From a virus: 55,084 bases of DNA. Below the pieces are notes generated by a model that was not told the origin of the DNA, made no database searches, and saw nothing but the letters and a program-made list of their open reading frames with translations. This document shows positions 25,237 to 33,575 of this stretch, piece after piece; the first letter of the stretch is position 1; the number at the start of each line of letters is the position of its first letter. The position numbers were made by a program, and so were the translations under genes. Location of the stretch: positions 1 through 55,084 of the IMG/VR virus record IMGVR_UViG_3300037194_000008; one strand, written 5' to 3'.

Positions 25237-25304
25237 GCGAGTGGGCAAGGTGCCGGCGCGGGCTGCAACACCCGCCGAGTCAGGTTCGAATCCTGACCAC
25301 TCAC
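25237..25304 (+). tRNA. Atypical tRNA-like sequence, possibly tRNA-Cys (GCA)
   Basis: The T-arm is canonical: TCAGG-TTCGAAT-CCTGA (25280-25296). The anticodon stem GCGGG/CCCGC (25258-25262, 25271-25275) is perfect but its loop CTGCAACA has eight bases. The D-arm is reduced to GGCA-AGG-TGCC (25244-25254). The acceptor GCGAGTG (25237-25243) pairs with CACTCAC (25298-25304) with one mismatch. There is no encoded CCA. It fills the only non-coding gap between the ssDNA-binding and nuclease genes. It may be a degenerate tRNA, a tRNA mimic or a noncanonical functional tRNA. Confidence 0.45.
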
Positions 25305-25345
25305 GCAGCAGGGCAACAAGGCCCGACGCACAGAAGGGAGAGCGC

Positions 25346-26062
25346 ATGAAACCGGAACGGTTCAGCGCCAGCGTGGCAGGTAAGCACATGGCTTGCCACG
25401 CATCAGCCAACCTCGAGTTGGCGATACCTGGTTGGACGCCGCCGCCGGCCAAGTCCACCAAGGCAGCAGACGACGGCACCGATGTGCACTCCATCTTCGA
25501 ACAGATCTGGGAGTACAGCGCCTCGGACATCAAGCACATGGCCTCAGTCCTGGACTACGTGGCCCAGCTTCGATCGACTCGCCGCTTCAAGGTGATGGTC
25601 GAGCAGACCATCGAAGCAACGTGGTTGAAGAACCCAACCAAGACCACGCCGGACCTCGTGCTCTACACACAGGACGAGATCCATGTGCTCGACACCAAGT
25701 GGGGGAAGATCCCCGTCGAGGTAGTCGAGAACACGCAGCTCTTGTTCGGTGCGGTGACCGTCGGTCCACTGGCACCAAAGGCCAAGGGCGTGACGGGTCA
25801 CATCCTCCAGCCGAAGGCCGGGATCATGGACAGCTGGTACATGTCAGCTGATCGCCTGGCCCTGTTCATGGAGGACGCTCTCGCAGCAGAGGCAGCCATT
25901 GCCGCAGGGTCCACGCAGTTCGGACCATCGGACTACTGCACGTTCTGTCCTGCCAACCCGCACACTCGTGGTGCCAAGGGTGGCAGGCCGTGCTGTCCCG
26001 TGATGATGGAGCTCCTCTATCCAGGACGCGGTCTCGATGAGCAAGCGATTCTTGACCTCTGA
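25346..26062 (+). CDS. Cas4/RecB-type exonuclease with iron-sulfur cysteines (DUF2800-like)
   Basis: The start at ATG 25346 follows AGAAGGGAG and gives 238 residues. A PD-(D/E)xK core is visible: a strand with T-P-D (NPTKTTPDLVLY) followed by HVLDTKWG, that is D-x-K. Cysteine C17 near the N-terminus and C198, C201 and C216/C217 near the C-terminus match the one-plus-three cysteine layout of 4Fe-4S nucleases such as Cas4 and AddB. It should resect DNA ends during replication or recombination. The stop lies 26 bases inside the polymerase gene, so the two are coupled. Confidence 0.75.
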   Translation: MKPERFSASVAGKHMACHASANLELAIPGWTPPPAKSTKAADDGTDVHSIFEQIWEYSASDIKHMASVLDYVAQLRSTRRFKVMVEQTIEATWLKNPTKTTPDLVLYTQDEIHVLDTKWGKIPVEVVENTQLLFGAVTVGPLAPKAKGVTGHILQPKAGIMDSWYMSADRLALFMEDALAAEAAIAAGSTQFGPSDYCTFCPANPHTRGAKGGRPCCPVMMELLYPGRGLDEQAILDL

Positions 26063-28295
26063 GGATGGGCAGCGGTTGAAGGACTGGATCTATGACCCAG
26101 CCCGAGACCAGTACCAGAACCAGAACACCGGAGCAGTCATCACCTCACAGCAGATGATGAAGGCAGACATGGAGTTCCTCATGAACGATCAGTACAAGCC
26201 GCACATCGGTCTCGACTTCGAGACCTACGGATCGGTGGATCTCCCGAAGCACGGGCTCTACCGATACGTCGATGACGAGTACTTCCGTCCCCTGGTTGCG
26301 TGTCTCTACACACAGGAGCCGGGCCAGTTCCGAGAGACGGAGCTGGACTTCGTCAACAACCCGGTCACCGCAGAGAACGAACTGCGGTACGCCATCAAGG
26401 GCAAGATCATCATCGCTCACAACGTCCCGTTCGAGGCAGCAGTGCTGGCACGCATGGGCATTGAGCACCCGATCGAGGACTTCATTGACTCGGCGGTGGT
26501 GGCCCGAGCAGCCGGTGCCGGCAGCAAGCTGGAAGCAGCTGCGCCCCAACTCCTGGGCACCGACAAGATGGCTGAGGGTTGGCCACTCATCAAGCTGTTC
26601 TCCATGCCTGGCAAGTACCAGGAGAAGAACGGTTGCATGGACTTCGATCCTGCCATCGTGGCTGATCATCCAGATGAGTGGTTGCAGTTCATCAAGTACT
26701 GCACCCTCGATGCGAAGCTCAGCTTCGGCATCGTGTTCGAGTACCTCAAGCTGTTGTCTCCAGCCGAGCTGCAGTTCCACACCCTGACCCTGCGCATGAA
26801 TGGCACGGGTTGGAATGTGGATCTCGACTTGGTCAAGGAGATGCAGCGCCGGTACCTCGAGAACCTGGAGTACCTGGAGCAGGACTTCCGCGAGCGCACT
26901 GGTGCCAAGGACCTCAACCTCAACAGCCACCCACAACTGGTGGCGTGGTGCAAGGACCGAGGCATCATGGCCAAGAGCTTCGACGAGAAGAACTGCACCA
27001 AGTTGCGAAACCGAATCGTCGAGCGACTGCAGCAAGGCAACCTCAAGAAGGCACAGCGTGAAGCCTACGAAGAGGTAGTCATGATGCTGACCTGCAAGAA
27101 GGAGCTCGGTGGTTCCAGCTTGAAGAAGCTGCAGACCATCCTCGACACCGTCGCCAACGACGGCCGGCTCCGTGATCAGTACCTCCACTGTGGTGCAGGG
27201 CAAACGCTCCGCACCACTGGTCGGTCAGTCCAGATGCAGAACCTCAAGCGTCTCGGTGCTGAGCCCGACGAAGTGGAAGAGCTGTTCAACGATCAGTACT
27301 TCTGGAACAACGAGAAGCTGGCTCGCAATCTGAGGCAGGTCTTCTGTGCTGAAGATCCGAACGGTGTTCTCATCGTCGGTGACTTCAGCTCCGTCGAAGC
27401 ACGAGGCCTGGCTTGGATGGCGGGTGAGGAGTGGAAACTCTCAGCCTTCCGGAACAACCAGGACCTGTACAAGGTGGCGGCAGCCAGGCAGTACAGCATT
27501 GCCATCGACGCTGTGACCAAGGAGCAGCGTCAGTTCGGCAAGGTCGGTGAGCTCAGCTGCGGTTACCAGGCAGGGCCTGGTGCAGTGAAGGACTTCGCCG
27601 AGAACATGGGCGTGATCCTGTCCGAAGCTGAGGCGGCCAAGGTCGTGTCGGATTGGCGTGATGCCAACCCGAACATCGTCAAGTTCTGGTACCGACTGGA
27701 CGGCATGCTTCGCAATTGTGTGGAGTTCCACACTGCCAGCGAGCTGCATCTTCCAGACGGTTTCAAGATCGTGATCAAGCCGATGGCCACACCTGCATCA
27801 CTGCAGAAGCTGGCGCCGGACTCGGCAGTCTCCGTCTCGGTTGAGGTAGTGCACGATGTGCACGGCCTCTTCCTGCGTCGGGTGTTCCTGGGCTGCCACT
27901 TCATCGGCAAGAGCATCAGGTACTACAAGCCGAGCGAGCGGAAGACCGGAGATCTCTGGCGTCCTCAAGGCACTGACCCGAAGACGGGCAAGCCGCGGGA
28001 CTACACGATCTACGGTGGCAAGCTGGCCGGCATCCTGACGCAGTCGTTCTGCCGTGAGCTGTTCTTCCGTGTGGCCCTGAACGTACAGCGGTGGTGTGAC
28101 AGCACCATCAACGTGCGCATGATCGGCCAGTTCCACGACGAGCTGGTGCTCGAGTTCAGCACACCGGAGAGCGGTCACGCTGTTGGCCGGCGCGAAGCGG
28201 AAGTCTCGCTGAGGAAGATGATGTCGGACGCTGGCATCGTCACGTCGTTCCCATTGGCAGCCGATGTCCACTCGGACTATCGGTACATCAAGTGA
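26037..28295 (+). CDS. Family A DNA polymerase with 3'-5' exonuclease
   Basis: A 752-residue replicative polymerase. The proofreading domain has HIGLDFETYG with D60 and E62, a later HNVPFEAAVL (Exo II) and the YCTLDAKLS segment (Exo III, D). The polymerase domain shows motif A (VGDFSSVEARGLAW, about 441-455), motif B (KVGELSCGYQAG, about 503-515) and motif C (QFHDELVLEF, about 698-707). No 5'-3' exonuclease domain is present, as in phage enzymes. It starts at ATG 26037 inside the nuclease gene without its own clear ribosome site. It is the likely replicase of this phage, acting with the helicases and primase downstream. Confidence 0.92.
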   Translation: MSKRFLTSEDGQRLKDWIYDPARDQYQNQNTGAVITSQQMMKADMEFLMNDQYKPHIGLDFETYGSVDLPKHGLYRYVDDEYFRPLVACLYTQEPGQFRETELDFVNNPVTAENELRYAIKGKIIIAHNVPFEAAVLARMGIEHPIEDFIDSAVVARAAGAGSKLEAAAPQLLGTDKMAEGWPLIKLFSMPGKYQEKNGCMDFDPAIVADHPDEWLQFIKYCTLDAKLSFGIVFEYLKLLSPAELQFHTLTLRMNGTGWNVDLDLVKEMQRRYLENLEYLEQDFRERTGAKDLNLNSHPQLVAWCKDRGIMAKSFDEKNCTKLRNRIVERLQQGNLKKAQREAYEEVVMMLTCKKELGGSSLKKLQTILDTVANDGRLRDQYLHCGAGQTLRTTGRSVQMQNLKRLGAEPDEVEELFNDQYFWNNEKLARNLRQVFCAEDPNGVLIVGDFSSVEARGLAWMAGEEWKLSAFRNNQDLYKVAAARQYSIAIDAVTKEQRQFGKVGELSCGYQAGPGAVKDFAENMGVILSEAEAAKVVSDWRDANPNIVKFWYRLDGMLRNCVEFHTASELHLPDGFKIVIKPMATPASLQKLAPDSAVSVSVEVVHDVHGLFLRRVFLGCHFIGKSIRYYKPSERKTGDLWRPQGTDPKTGKPRDYTIYGGKLAGILTQSFCRELFFRVALNVQRWCDSTINVRMIGQFHDELVLEFSTPESGHAVGRREAEVSLRKMMSDAGIVTSFPLAADVHSDYRYIK

Positions 28296-28298
28296 GGA

Positions 28299-28332
28299 AG
28301 CTGGGGGTCAGCTCATGACCTGGCCCCCAGCT
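28299..28332 (+). terminator. Intercistronic hairpin after DNA polymerase
   Basis: AGCTGGGGGTCAG (28299-28311) pairs with CTGGCCCCCAGCT (28320-28332), one G-U pair, no U-tail. It starts four bases after the polymerase stop and is followed by AGGAGG of the next gene. Confidence 0.6.
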
Positions 28333-28349
28333 CTGATCCAGGAGGTTAC

Positions 28350-28808
28350 ATGATTCTCGTGACAGGGGTAGACCCTGGCCTGGTCGACACAGGCATCGTG
28401 CACTTCTCGTTCTATCCCGAGAGCAAGGAGATCAAGGTCGCTCCGACCACTGACCTCCGTGAGCTCGTGGATCGGAACCAGAAGCGCAAGTACTTCATCG
28501 AGGGCTACCGTCCTCGCGCTCACATGAGCACCGACAAAGACATGGTCGAGCTCGTGGCTCACATCAGACAGATGTGCAAGGGCACGGTCCTCGACAACAC
28601 CGGCGTCAAGAAGATCGTCGGCCAGCCGTTGATGGAACTGTTGGGAGTGTGGCTGTTCAAGCAGACCACGCACCACCAGGACCTGAGGTCGGCCGCGCGC
28701 ATCGCCATCCTGGGCATGCTCAAGGACGAGGAGATGAACGAGCTCATCGCTGACATCGTGAGGGATCACCTGGAAGGGAAGCCCTGGCATGTCGTGGTAC
28801 TCGACTGA
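28350..28808 (+). CDS. RuvC-like Holliday junction resolvase
   Basis: A 152-residue RNase H-fold protein with AGGAGGTTAC before ATG 28350. The first strand carries GVDPGLVDTG with D8, E51 lies in YFIEGYRPRAHMS, and D111 in HHQDLRSAARIA, matching the D...E...D order of RuvC-type resolvases. It should cut branched DNA made by replication or recombination before packaging. It is in the replication operon and overlaps the WhiB-like gene by 20 bases. Confidence 0.8.
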   Translation: MILVTGVDPGLVDTGIVHFSFYPESKEIKVAPTTDLRELVDRNQKRKYFIEGYRPRAHMSTDKDMVELVAHIRQMCKGTVLDNTGVKKIVGQPLMELLGVWLFKQTTHHQDLRSAARIAILGMLKDEEMNELIADIVRDHLEGKPWHVVVLD

Positions 28809-28986
28809 CGTCAACCAACAACCATGCGCTCTCACGTTGAGAGCCACCAAGGAAGATTGCGCTCGGTGTCTGTTCACCGATCGCTGCCTGGCAGACACGC
28901 TCGAGCTCGAAGAGCTGATGGGCGAGCCGCGGTCAGGTATCTTCGGAGGACTCACACAATCGGAGCGGGCTCAGCTTGCTTCGTAG
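28789..28986 (+). CDS. WhiB-family transcriptional regulator
   Basis: A 65-residue protein with four cysteines, C13, C24, C27 and C33 (C-x10-C-x2-C-x5-C), followed by the WhiB turn GIFGGLTQSER, which corresponds to G(V/I)WGG. WhiB proteins bind a 4Fe-4S cluster and contact the host primary sigma factor; phage versions such as TM4 WhiBTM4 repress the host whiB2 promoter. The spacing before the second cysteine is shorter than in most host WhiB proteins. Starts at ATG 28789 inside the resolvase gene with GGAAGGGAA upstream. It is the clearest marker of an actinobacterial host. Confidence 0.85.
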   Translation: MSWYSTDVNQQPCALTLRATKEDCARCLFTDRCLADTLELEELMGEPRSGIFGGLTQSERAQLAS

Positions 28987-28998
28987 AAGGGAAGACTC

Positions 28999-29529
28999 AT
29001 GACCTCCGTATCTGAAGGAGATCAGCTGCCGCACGATGACGCGCCGGCAGCTCGGTGGGTGCACAAGGATGGCTCACTCTGTCCCAGCTGGGAAGAGTGC
29101 GACACCTACGAGCACACCACTCTCGATGGCAACGAGACGATCCAACGGATCAAGGCCCGGCCCTTCGACCACGAGGGCCAGGGCAACATCGACCAGGTCA
29201 TCGCTGAAGCTGAAGCTCAGCGTGACGGCGTGGTCGGTGAGCTCATCGACGGACGGGTCGACGTGTACGGTGACCCGGCTGCCGTGTTCCCTCGCCACGC
29301 TCAGGCTTGGTCTGCGATCCTCGGCTTCGAGGTACAGCCCTGGCAGGTGGCGCTGTGCATGATGCAGTACAAGCTGATCCGCACAGCGATCACGCCCGAC
29401 TACTCGGACAACTCCGACGACATCGACGGGTACAAGGACATCTTCAACACCCTCATCGGTGACGAGATGATCCATGCTCGGGACACCAAGTCGTACGTCG
29501 AGCAGGGTGGCAAAGGCCGGCGCACATGA
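28999..29529 (+). CDS. Phage protein, DUF6378-like (176 aa)
   Basis: AGAAGGGAAGACTC precedes ATG 28999. The C-terminal half has the pattern VYGDP...F..HAQAWSAILG..V...QVALCMMQYKLIR...D..DDIDGYKDIF, which fits the phage family I know as DUF6378: a small helical domain with conserved Lys/Arg and Asp residues, reminiscent of nucleotide-pyrophosphatase-like (MazG-type) helices. The N-terminal ~70 residues are specific to this protein and have two cysteines. Enzymatic activity is unproven. It overlaps the next gene by four bases. Confidence 0.65.
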   Translation: MTSVSEGDQLPHDDAPAARWVHKDGSLCPSWEECDTYEHTTLDGNETIQRIKARPFDHEGQGNIDQVIAEAEAQRDGVVGELIDGRVDVYGDPAAVFPRHAQAWSAILGFEVQPWQVALCMMQYKLIRTAITPDYSDNSDDIDGYKDIFNTLIGDEMIHARDTKSYVEQGGKGRRT

Positions 29530-29621
29530 GCACCGGTGACAAGGTCATCGTCGCCGGCATCGCCAGCTATCTCCTGGGCCTGGCCTCAGGGATCAGCTGG
29601 TCGTGGTGGTGGGCGCGGTGA
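29526..29621 (+). CDS. 31-aa membrane peptide
   Basis: ATG 29526 and stop 29621 overlap both neighbours by four bases. One hydrophobic segment (about 6-22) ends in a Trp-rich tail. Too small to classify; the double overlap supports translation. Confidence 0.5.
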   Translation: MSTGDKVIVAGIASYLLGLASGISWSWWWAR

Positions 29622-29857
29622 TCAACGCGACCAACGCAGTCTGCGTGCTCTGCAAGATCCCGCTGATTCCCGACGAGCCATACATCATGGTCTACAAGTC
29701 GGCAGCTGAGGACACTCGGCTGGCTCACGCTGATCAGCGTGAAGGGTTCATGCACCTGAGGCATCTGCTTCGGTTGTTCGAACCCGGCGGGATCATGATC
29801 ATGCCGCAACCACAGCAGGCGCCACCGCCCTTGCCTGACATCAGGGTGGTGTGGTGA
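29618..29857 (+). CDS. 79-aa protein with CxxC
   Basis: GTG 29618 overlaps the upstream TGA. CVLC near residue 8 and a HLRH pair further on suggest a small zinc site. Pro-rich C-terminus. The stop shares a base with the helicase start. No family recognised. Confidence 0.6.
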   Translation: MINATNAVCVLCKIPLIPDEPYIMVYKSAAEDTRLAHADQREGFMHLRHLLRLFEPGGIMIMPQPQQAPPPLPDIRVVW

Positions 29858-31047
29858 TGAACATCTCGGAGATCGAGGAGCGCCTCGGTGCACCTCTGTT
29901 CGACAGCCAGATCGCTTGCGTACTGGAGATCAAGGAGCAGGGCGAGTACAAAGCCCAGGTCCCGAGGATGTGCATCTACTATCCGACGGGCGAGGGCAAG
30001 ACGATCGCATCGCTGGCCAGTCTGGCAGCGGAGGGTTACACCCAAGCAGTCGTCATCGCACCACCCTCGACCCACACCCAGTGGTTCGAGCAAGGTCTCA
30101 AGCTCGGCATCCACCTGCACACGATCAGCCATGCGAAGTTCCGACGCAAAGACTGCAAGCTGAGCAGGACGGTGCCGATCATCGTCGATGAGTTCCACAT
30201 GCTCGGTGGTCACACCGGCGCAGGGTGGACCAAGATGGACACGCTGGCTCTGCATCTCCAGGCACCGCTGATCATCATGTCGGCAACGCCGAACTACAAC
30301 GACGCGGAGCGGGTGTACTGCATTCAGCATGTCCTCGATCCGTTGAGCTGCAGAGGTGGCTACATCCAGTTCCTCTACCAGCACTGCGTCACCCAGCAAG
30401 ATCCGTTCAGCATGACACCCAAGGTGCTCGGCTTCCATCACTTCGCTGATGCGTCCGAGTATCTGGCTGCTCTGCCTGGCGTGGTGTATCTCCCGGATGA
30501 ATTGGTCTACGAGATCGAAGACCACTTCACCGAGAAAAAAATTCCGGATGCTCTAAAGACCTACGGGTACAACGAGCGCCGGCATCGCGTGGTGGCCAGC
30601 ACCATGGAACGTCGTCATACGATCATCGACTTGTCGCTGATCGCAGAAGACGGACTGCTCAACTCGGACATTCACTCGTGGCTTGAGGACACAATCTTCA
30701 AGGCGCAAGGTCCCGTACTCATCTACGCCACGCACTCGACTGTTGCCATGGCAACAGCTCGCACGTTGATGGCTGATGTCCGGCTCGATGTCGTGACCGG
30801 CAAGATGAGTAAGAAGGCGAAGCGAACCGTCATCGACGAGTTCATCGCGGGTGAGTTCCCGGTCCTGATTGGCACAGCAACCCTGGGCACAGGAACGGAC
30901 GGCATCGACAAGATCTGCGACACGCTCATCATCCTCGACGACACCGAGGATGATGCTGCTCGTCGACAACTGGTCGGCCGCATCATGCCTCGAGGAACCG
31001 ACAAGGACTCGAGCATGAAGCAAGTGCACCGATTGGTACTTCAGTGA
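29857..31047 (+). CDS. SF2 DNA/RNA helicase (DEAD/DEAH-type)
   Basis: A 396-residue helicase starting at ATG 29857 in a TGATG overlap; two upstream in-frame GTGs are less likely. Motif I is PTGEGKT (43-49), motif II DEFH (111-114), motif III SATP (about 143-146), and motif VI RRQLVGRIMPRG near residue 375. The layout is that of phage UvsW- or RecG-like branch-migration and unwinding helicases. Oddity: codons at 30535-30541 form AAA AAA A, a seven-A run in a gene that otherwise uses AAG for lysine almost without exception. Likely acts in replication and recombination with the resolvase. Confidence 0.85.
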   Translation: MNISEIEERLGAPLFDSQIACVLEIKEQGEYKAQVPRMCIYYPTGEGKTIASLASLAAEGYTQAVVIAPPSTHTQWFEQGLKLGIHLHTISHAKFRRKDCKLSRTVPIIVDEFHMLGGHTGAGWTKMDTLALHLQAPLIIMSATPNYNDAERVYCIQHVLDPLSCRGGYIQFLYQHCVTQQDPFSMTPKVLGFHHFADASEYLAALPGVVYLPDELVYEIEDHFTEKKIPDALKTYGYNERRHRVVASTMERRHTIIDLSLIAEDGLLNSDIHSWLEDTIFKAQGPVLIYATHSTVAMATARTLMADVRLDVVTGKMSKKAKRTVIDEFIAGEFPVLIGTATLGTGTDGIDKICDTLIILDDTEDDAARRQLVGRIMPRGTDKDSSMKQVHRLVLQ

Positions 31048-31097
31048 ACTGGGGGCGGGACAGGCATCAACGCCTGGCACTGAAGAAGGAGGACTCT

Positions 31098-31223
31098 GTG
31101 TCCAATGAAGACGAGGAACGTGTCGCGCAACTCAAGGATCAGCTGCTCAATCAGAACCTGACTGATGCAGAGATCGCGCGGATCGAACGCAAGATCGAGT
31201 TCCTTGAGAATCGGACAACGTGA
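31098..31223 (+). CDS. 41-aa acidic coiled-coil protein
   Basis: GTG 31098 follows an excellent GAAGGAGGACTCT. An in-frame GTG at 31044, overlapping the helicase stop, would give 59 residues and cannot be excluded. Entire protein is a charged helix with Leu/Ile heptads. Function unknown. Confidence 0.6.
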   Translation: MSNEDEERVAQLKDQLLNQNLTDAEIARIERKIEFLENRTT

Positions 31224-31229
31224 TCAACC

Positions 31230-31266
31230 GCTGAGCCGGGGTGGCTAACTGTCACCCCGGCTCAGC
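31230..31266 (+). terminator. Perfect 14-bp intercistronic hairpin
   Basis: GCTGAGCCGGGGTG (31230-31243) pairs perfectly with CACCCCGGCTCAGC (31253-31266), loop of nine, no U-tail, then AAGAAGGGAGG of the SF3 helicase gene. Same type as the other early intercistronic hairpins. Confidence 0.65.
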
Positions 31267-31287
31267 ACACCAAAGAAGGGAGGCTCC

Positions 31288-32685
31288 ATGCTGGAGCTCA
31301 AGACCAAGCAGGCATTGGCAAAGGAGGCTCACTCCTTGGCCGGCAGTTGCAGCCTGGTCCGGTATCACAACCAGACCTACATGCCGGTGGACTTCGAGTC
31401 CATGGAGTACGACCCTCCGCCGGAGCCCGATCGCACCATCTGGGTACCAATGACCCAGGACAAGCTGCGGCGTGTGGCAGCGAAGCAGTACGACACCTTG
31501 TTCGGTAACGATGCTGAGCTCCGCAACTTCGAGTTCATGGTTGCTCAGAACTCCGATCACAAGGATCGACAGATCTCACACCTGTTGATCAAGACCGCCG
31601 ACGGACTCAAGCTGCTGTCCGACTCGGGTGAGCTGAAGGATGTCGATGGCCAGTTCGTTCCGAACGCCATCGTTCCTAAGCTCAACACCAAGAAGAAGGA
31701 CAAGGACCGTGTGCTCAAGGTGATCCAGGAGTGGGTCGGCTCCAAAGAGGAAGCCGAGTCATTGCTGTACCACCTGGCCACAGCACTTGCTCCTGGCTGG
31801 TCAGCCGTGAAGTACATCATCCTTCTGGGTGAGGGACGCAACGGCAAGAGCGTGTTGCTCAAGATGTTGATGGCTTTGTTCGGAAGAGAGAACGTCTCGT
31901 CCGTCACTCGCCAGCACATCAGTGAGCGCAGCCCGGTAGTCACAGATCTCAATGGCAAGCTGCTGAACATCGTCTTCGATGGTCAGTCCACGTACCTCAA
32001 GGACTCCGGTGACGAGAAGTCACTGGTGGCCGGCGAGACCGTGGCAGTGAAGAAGCTGTACGAGTCGACACCAGTCCTGGTGCAGACGACAGCACTCTTC
32101 ATCGAGGGCCTCAACCGGGAACCGAAGAGCCACGACAAGAGCTCAGCGTTGCAGAAGCGGATCGTCCGCTTCCTGTTCCCCAACACCTACGAGCTCGACC
32201 ACAAGTTCGAGCGCGAGATGTTGAGCGAGGATTCTCTCGGCGCCTTCCTGTCGATTCTCATCGACCACTACGTCAAGGAAGACGAGGCAGCTGCGAAGCT
32301 GGCACCAACGAAGCAGGCGCTCGAGCTACAGCTGGAGCACATGTTCGTCAACTCGGTCGGACTGCAGTTCCTGAAGTACGTCGAAGAGACGGACGTCGAA
32401 GGTGCTGTCGGTTTGCTGGAGATCGCCATGCCCGACCTGGTGCAACGGTTCCAGTCGTGGCGCGTGAGGGAGAACGACCTCAGTACATGGGCAGAGCCCG
32501 ACGTGCTGGCGCTGTTCAACTCACTGGTCAACACAGAGCGCAGGACGAAGGGCCGTGTCGGTGGTACACCGCGCAAGGTCCGAGTGCTGACCTCATTCAA
32601 GCCCGAAGCCCGGGCATTCCTCGACAGCCTCATGGAAGGAGCTGACGATGAGCAAGCCCTCGAAGCTGCCCTGGTGGCAGACTGA
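31288..32685 (+). CDS. SF3 (D5-like) replicative helicase
   Basis: A 465-residue protein with Walker A GEGRNGKS at 181-188 (ILLGEGRNGKSVLL), typical of the D5/SF3 helicases of phage primase-helicases, and a Walker B-like IVFDGQ segment about 50 residues later. The region before the ATPase (about 60-170) corresponds to the D5_N domain. The primase is not fused but is the next gene, overlapping by 38 bases. Together they replace a DnaB-DnaG pair in unwinding and priming. Confidence 0.8.
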   Translation: MLELKTKQALAKEAHSLAGSCSLVRYHNQTYMPVDFESMEYDPPPEPDRTIWVPMTQDKLRRVAAKQYDTLFGNDAELRNFEFMVAQNSDHKDRQISHLLIKTADGLKLLSDSGELKDVDGQFVPNAIVPKLNTKKKDKDRVLKVIQEWVGSKEEAESLLYHLATALAPGWSAVKYIILLGEGRNGKSVLLKMLMALFGRENVSSVTRQHISERSPVVTDLNGKLLNIVFDGQSTYLKDSGDEKSLVAGETVAVKKLYESTPVLVQTTALFIEGLNREPKSHDKSSALQKRIVRFLFPNTYELDHKFEREMLSEDSLGAFLSILIDHYVKEDEAAAKLAPTKQALELQLEHMFVNSVGLQFLKYVEETDVEGAVGLLEIAMPDLVQRFQSWRVRENDLSTWAEPDVLALFNSLVNTERRTKGRVGGTPRKVRVLTSFKPEARAFLDSLMEGADDEQALEAALVAD

Positions 32686-33502
32686 CGAGTACGTCTCGGA
32701 CGAGCCGGTGCCGGAAGCATTCCGTCGCCACGCTGGTCCGGAAGGTGTGGCCTTGGTCCGGGCCTGGCCGAGCGGTATCACCGACTCAGGCTGGGGTCTC
32801 ATCCCCGGCAAGGATGGTGGCACCTTCCCCGGCAAGTACAAGGACGGAGCGTTCAACGAGCGCCGCGTCGTGTACGGATTCAACCACGACCGCTGGGCCT
32901 TCGCCTTCGTGATGCGTTCGGTGTCAATGATCTGCATCGACATCGACGGCAAGAACGGTGGACTCGAGCACGCCAAGCGGCTCGGCATCCTCCCGGTCAC
33001 GTTGGCCGAGACCAGCAAGAGTGGCGATGGGTACCACCTGTTCTACACGGTGGACGAGGAGTGGACTGAGACAGGCTTCGGCTTGCTCAGCGATCGAATC
33101 GGCATCGAGCAGGGAGTGGACATCCGGGCAACCGGCTGCGTCTACCACTACCCGTCGCAACGGTGGAACGGGCGTCAGCCTGTGCCACTGCCGGAGCATC
33201 TCTACGAGCAGCTCCGTCACCGCGAACAGAAGATCGCGGCGAGCCAAGCGAGGATTCAGAAGGTCCTCGACTCCGACGATGAGATGGAGATTCTCATGAT
33301 GCACGACGAACTGATCGCCGAACTCAACAAGCCGATCCCGCAGGGCAAGCGCAACAACTCGCTGTTCGCCATCGGGTCACAGATGAAGGAGGCTCGGATC
33401 GAGAACTGGGAAACGCTGGTCACTCAGCGTGGCCTGGACCTCGGTCTCGACGCCGATGAGCTCGACAAGCTCATCAACAACATCGCGCGCTACGCGGCGT
33501 GA
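32648..33502 (+). CDS. Primase-polymerase (PrimPol)
   Basis: A 284-residue archaeo-eukaryotic-type primase. D98-x-D100 in MICIDIDGKNGG, the S-x-H motif at G-D-G-Y-H130, and GVDIRATG with D158 give the full prim-pol catalytic set. After about residue 200 a helical region resembles the small C-terminal domain that links such primases to SF3 helicases. Start ATG 32648 lies in the end of the helicase gene with GAAGGAGCTGACG upstream. It should make RNA or DNA primers for the family A polymerase. It is followed by a strong terminator and ends the replication operon. Confidence 0.85.
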   Translation: MSKPSKLPWWQTDEYVSDEPVPEAFRRHAGPEGVALVRAWPSGITDSGWGLIPGKDGGTFPGKYKDGAFNERRVVYGFNHDRWAFAFVMRSVSMICIDIDGKNGGLEHAKRLGILPVTLAETSKSGDGYHLFYTVDEEWTETGFGLLSDRIGIEQGVDIRATGCVYHYPSQRWNGRQPVPLPEHLYEQLRHREQKIAASQARIQKVLDSDDEMEILMMHDELIAELNKPIPQGKRNNSLFAIGSQMKEARIENWETLVTQRGLDLGLDADELDKLINNIARYAA

Positions 33503-33504
33503 GC

Positions 33505-33549
33505 AGAGGCCGGCACCCCTACTCCAGGGTGTCGGCCTCTCTCTTTTTT
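33505..33549 (+). terminator. Strong intrinsic terminator
   Basis: AGAGGCCGGCACCC (33505-33518) pairs with GGGTGTCGGCCTCT (33527-33540), one G-U pair, then CTCTTTTTT. It ends the replication operon at the primase. Confidence 0.92.
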
Positions 33550-33575
33550 GCAGGGGAGAAGGGTAGGCTCCAGGC

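Noticed and set aside
24428-25345. Extension of the Cas4-like nuclease frame upstream to 24428
   Set aside because: It would overlap the whole ssDNA-binding gene and the tRNA-like sequence in another frame; ATG 25346 has a clear ribosome site.
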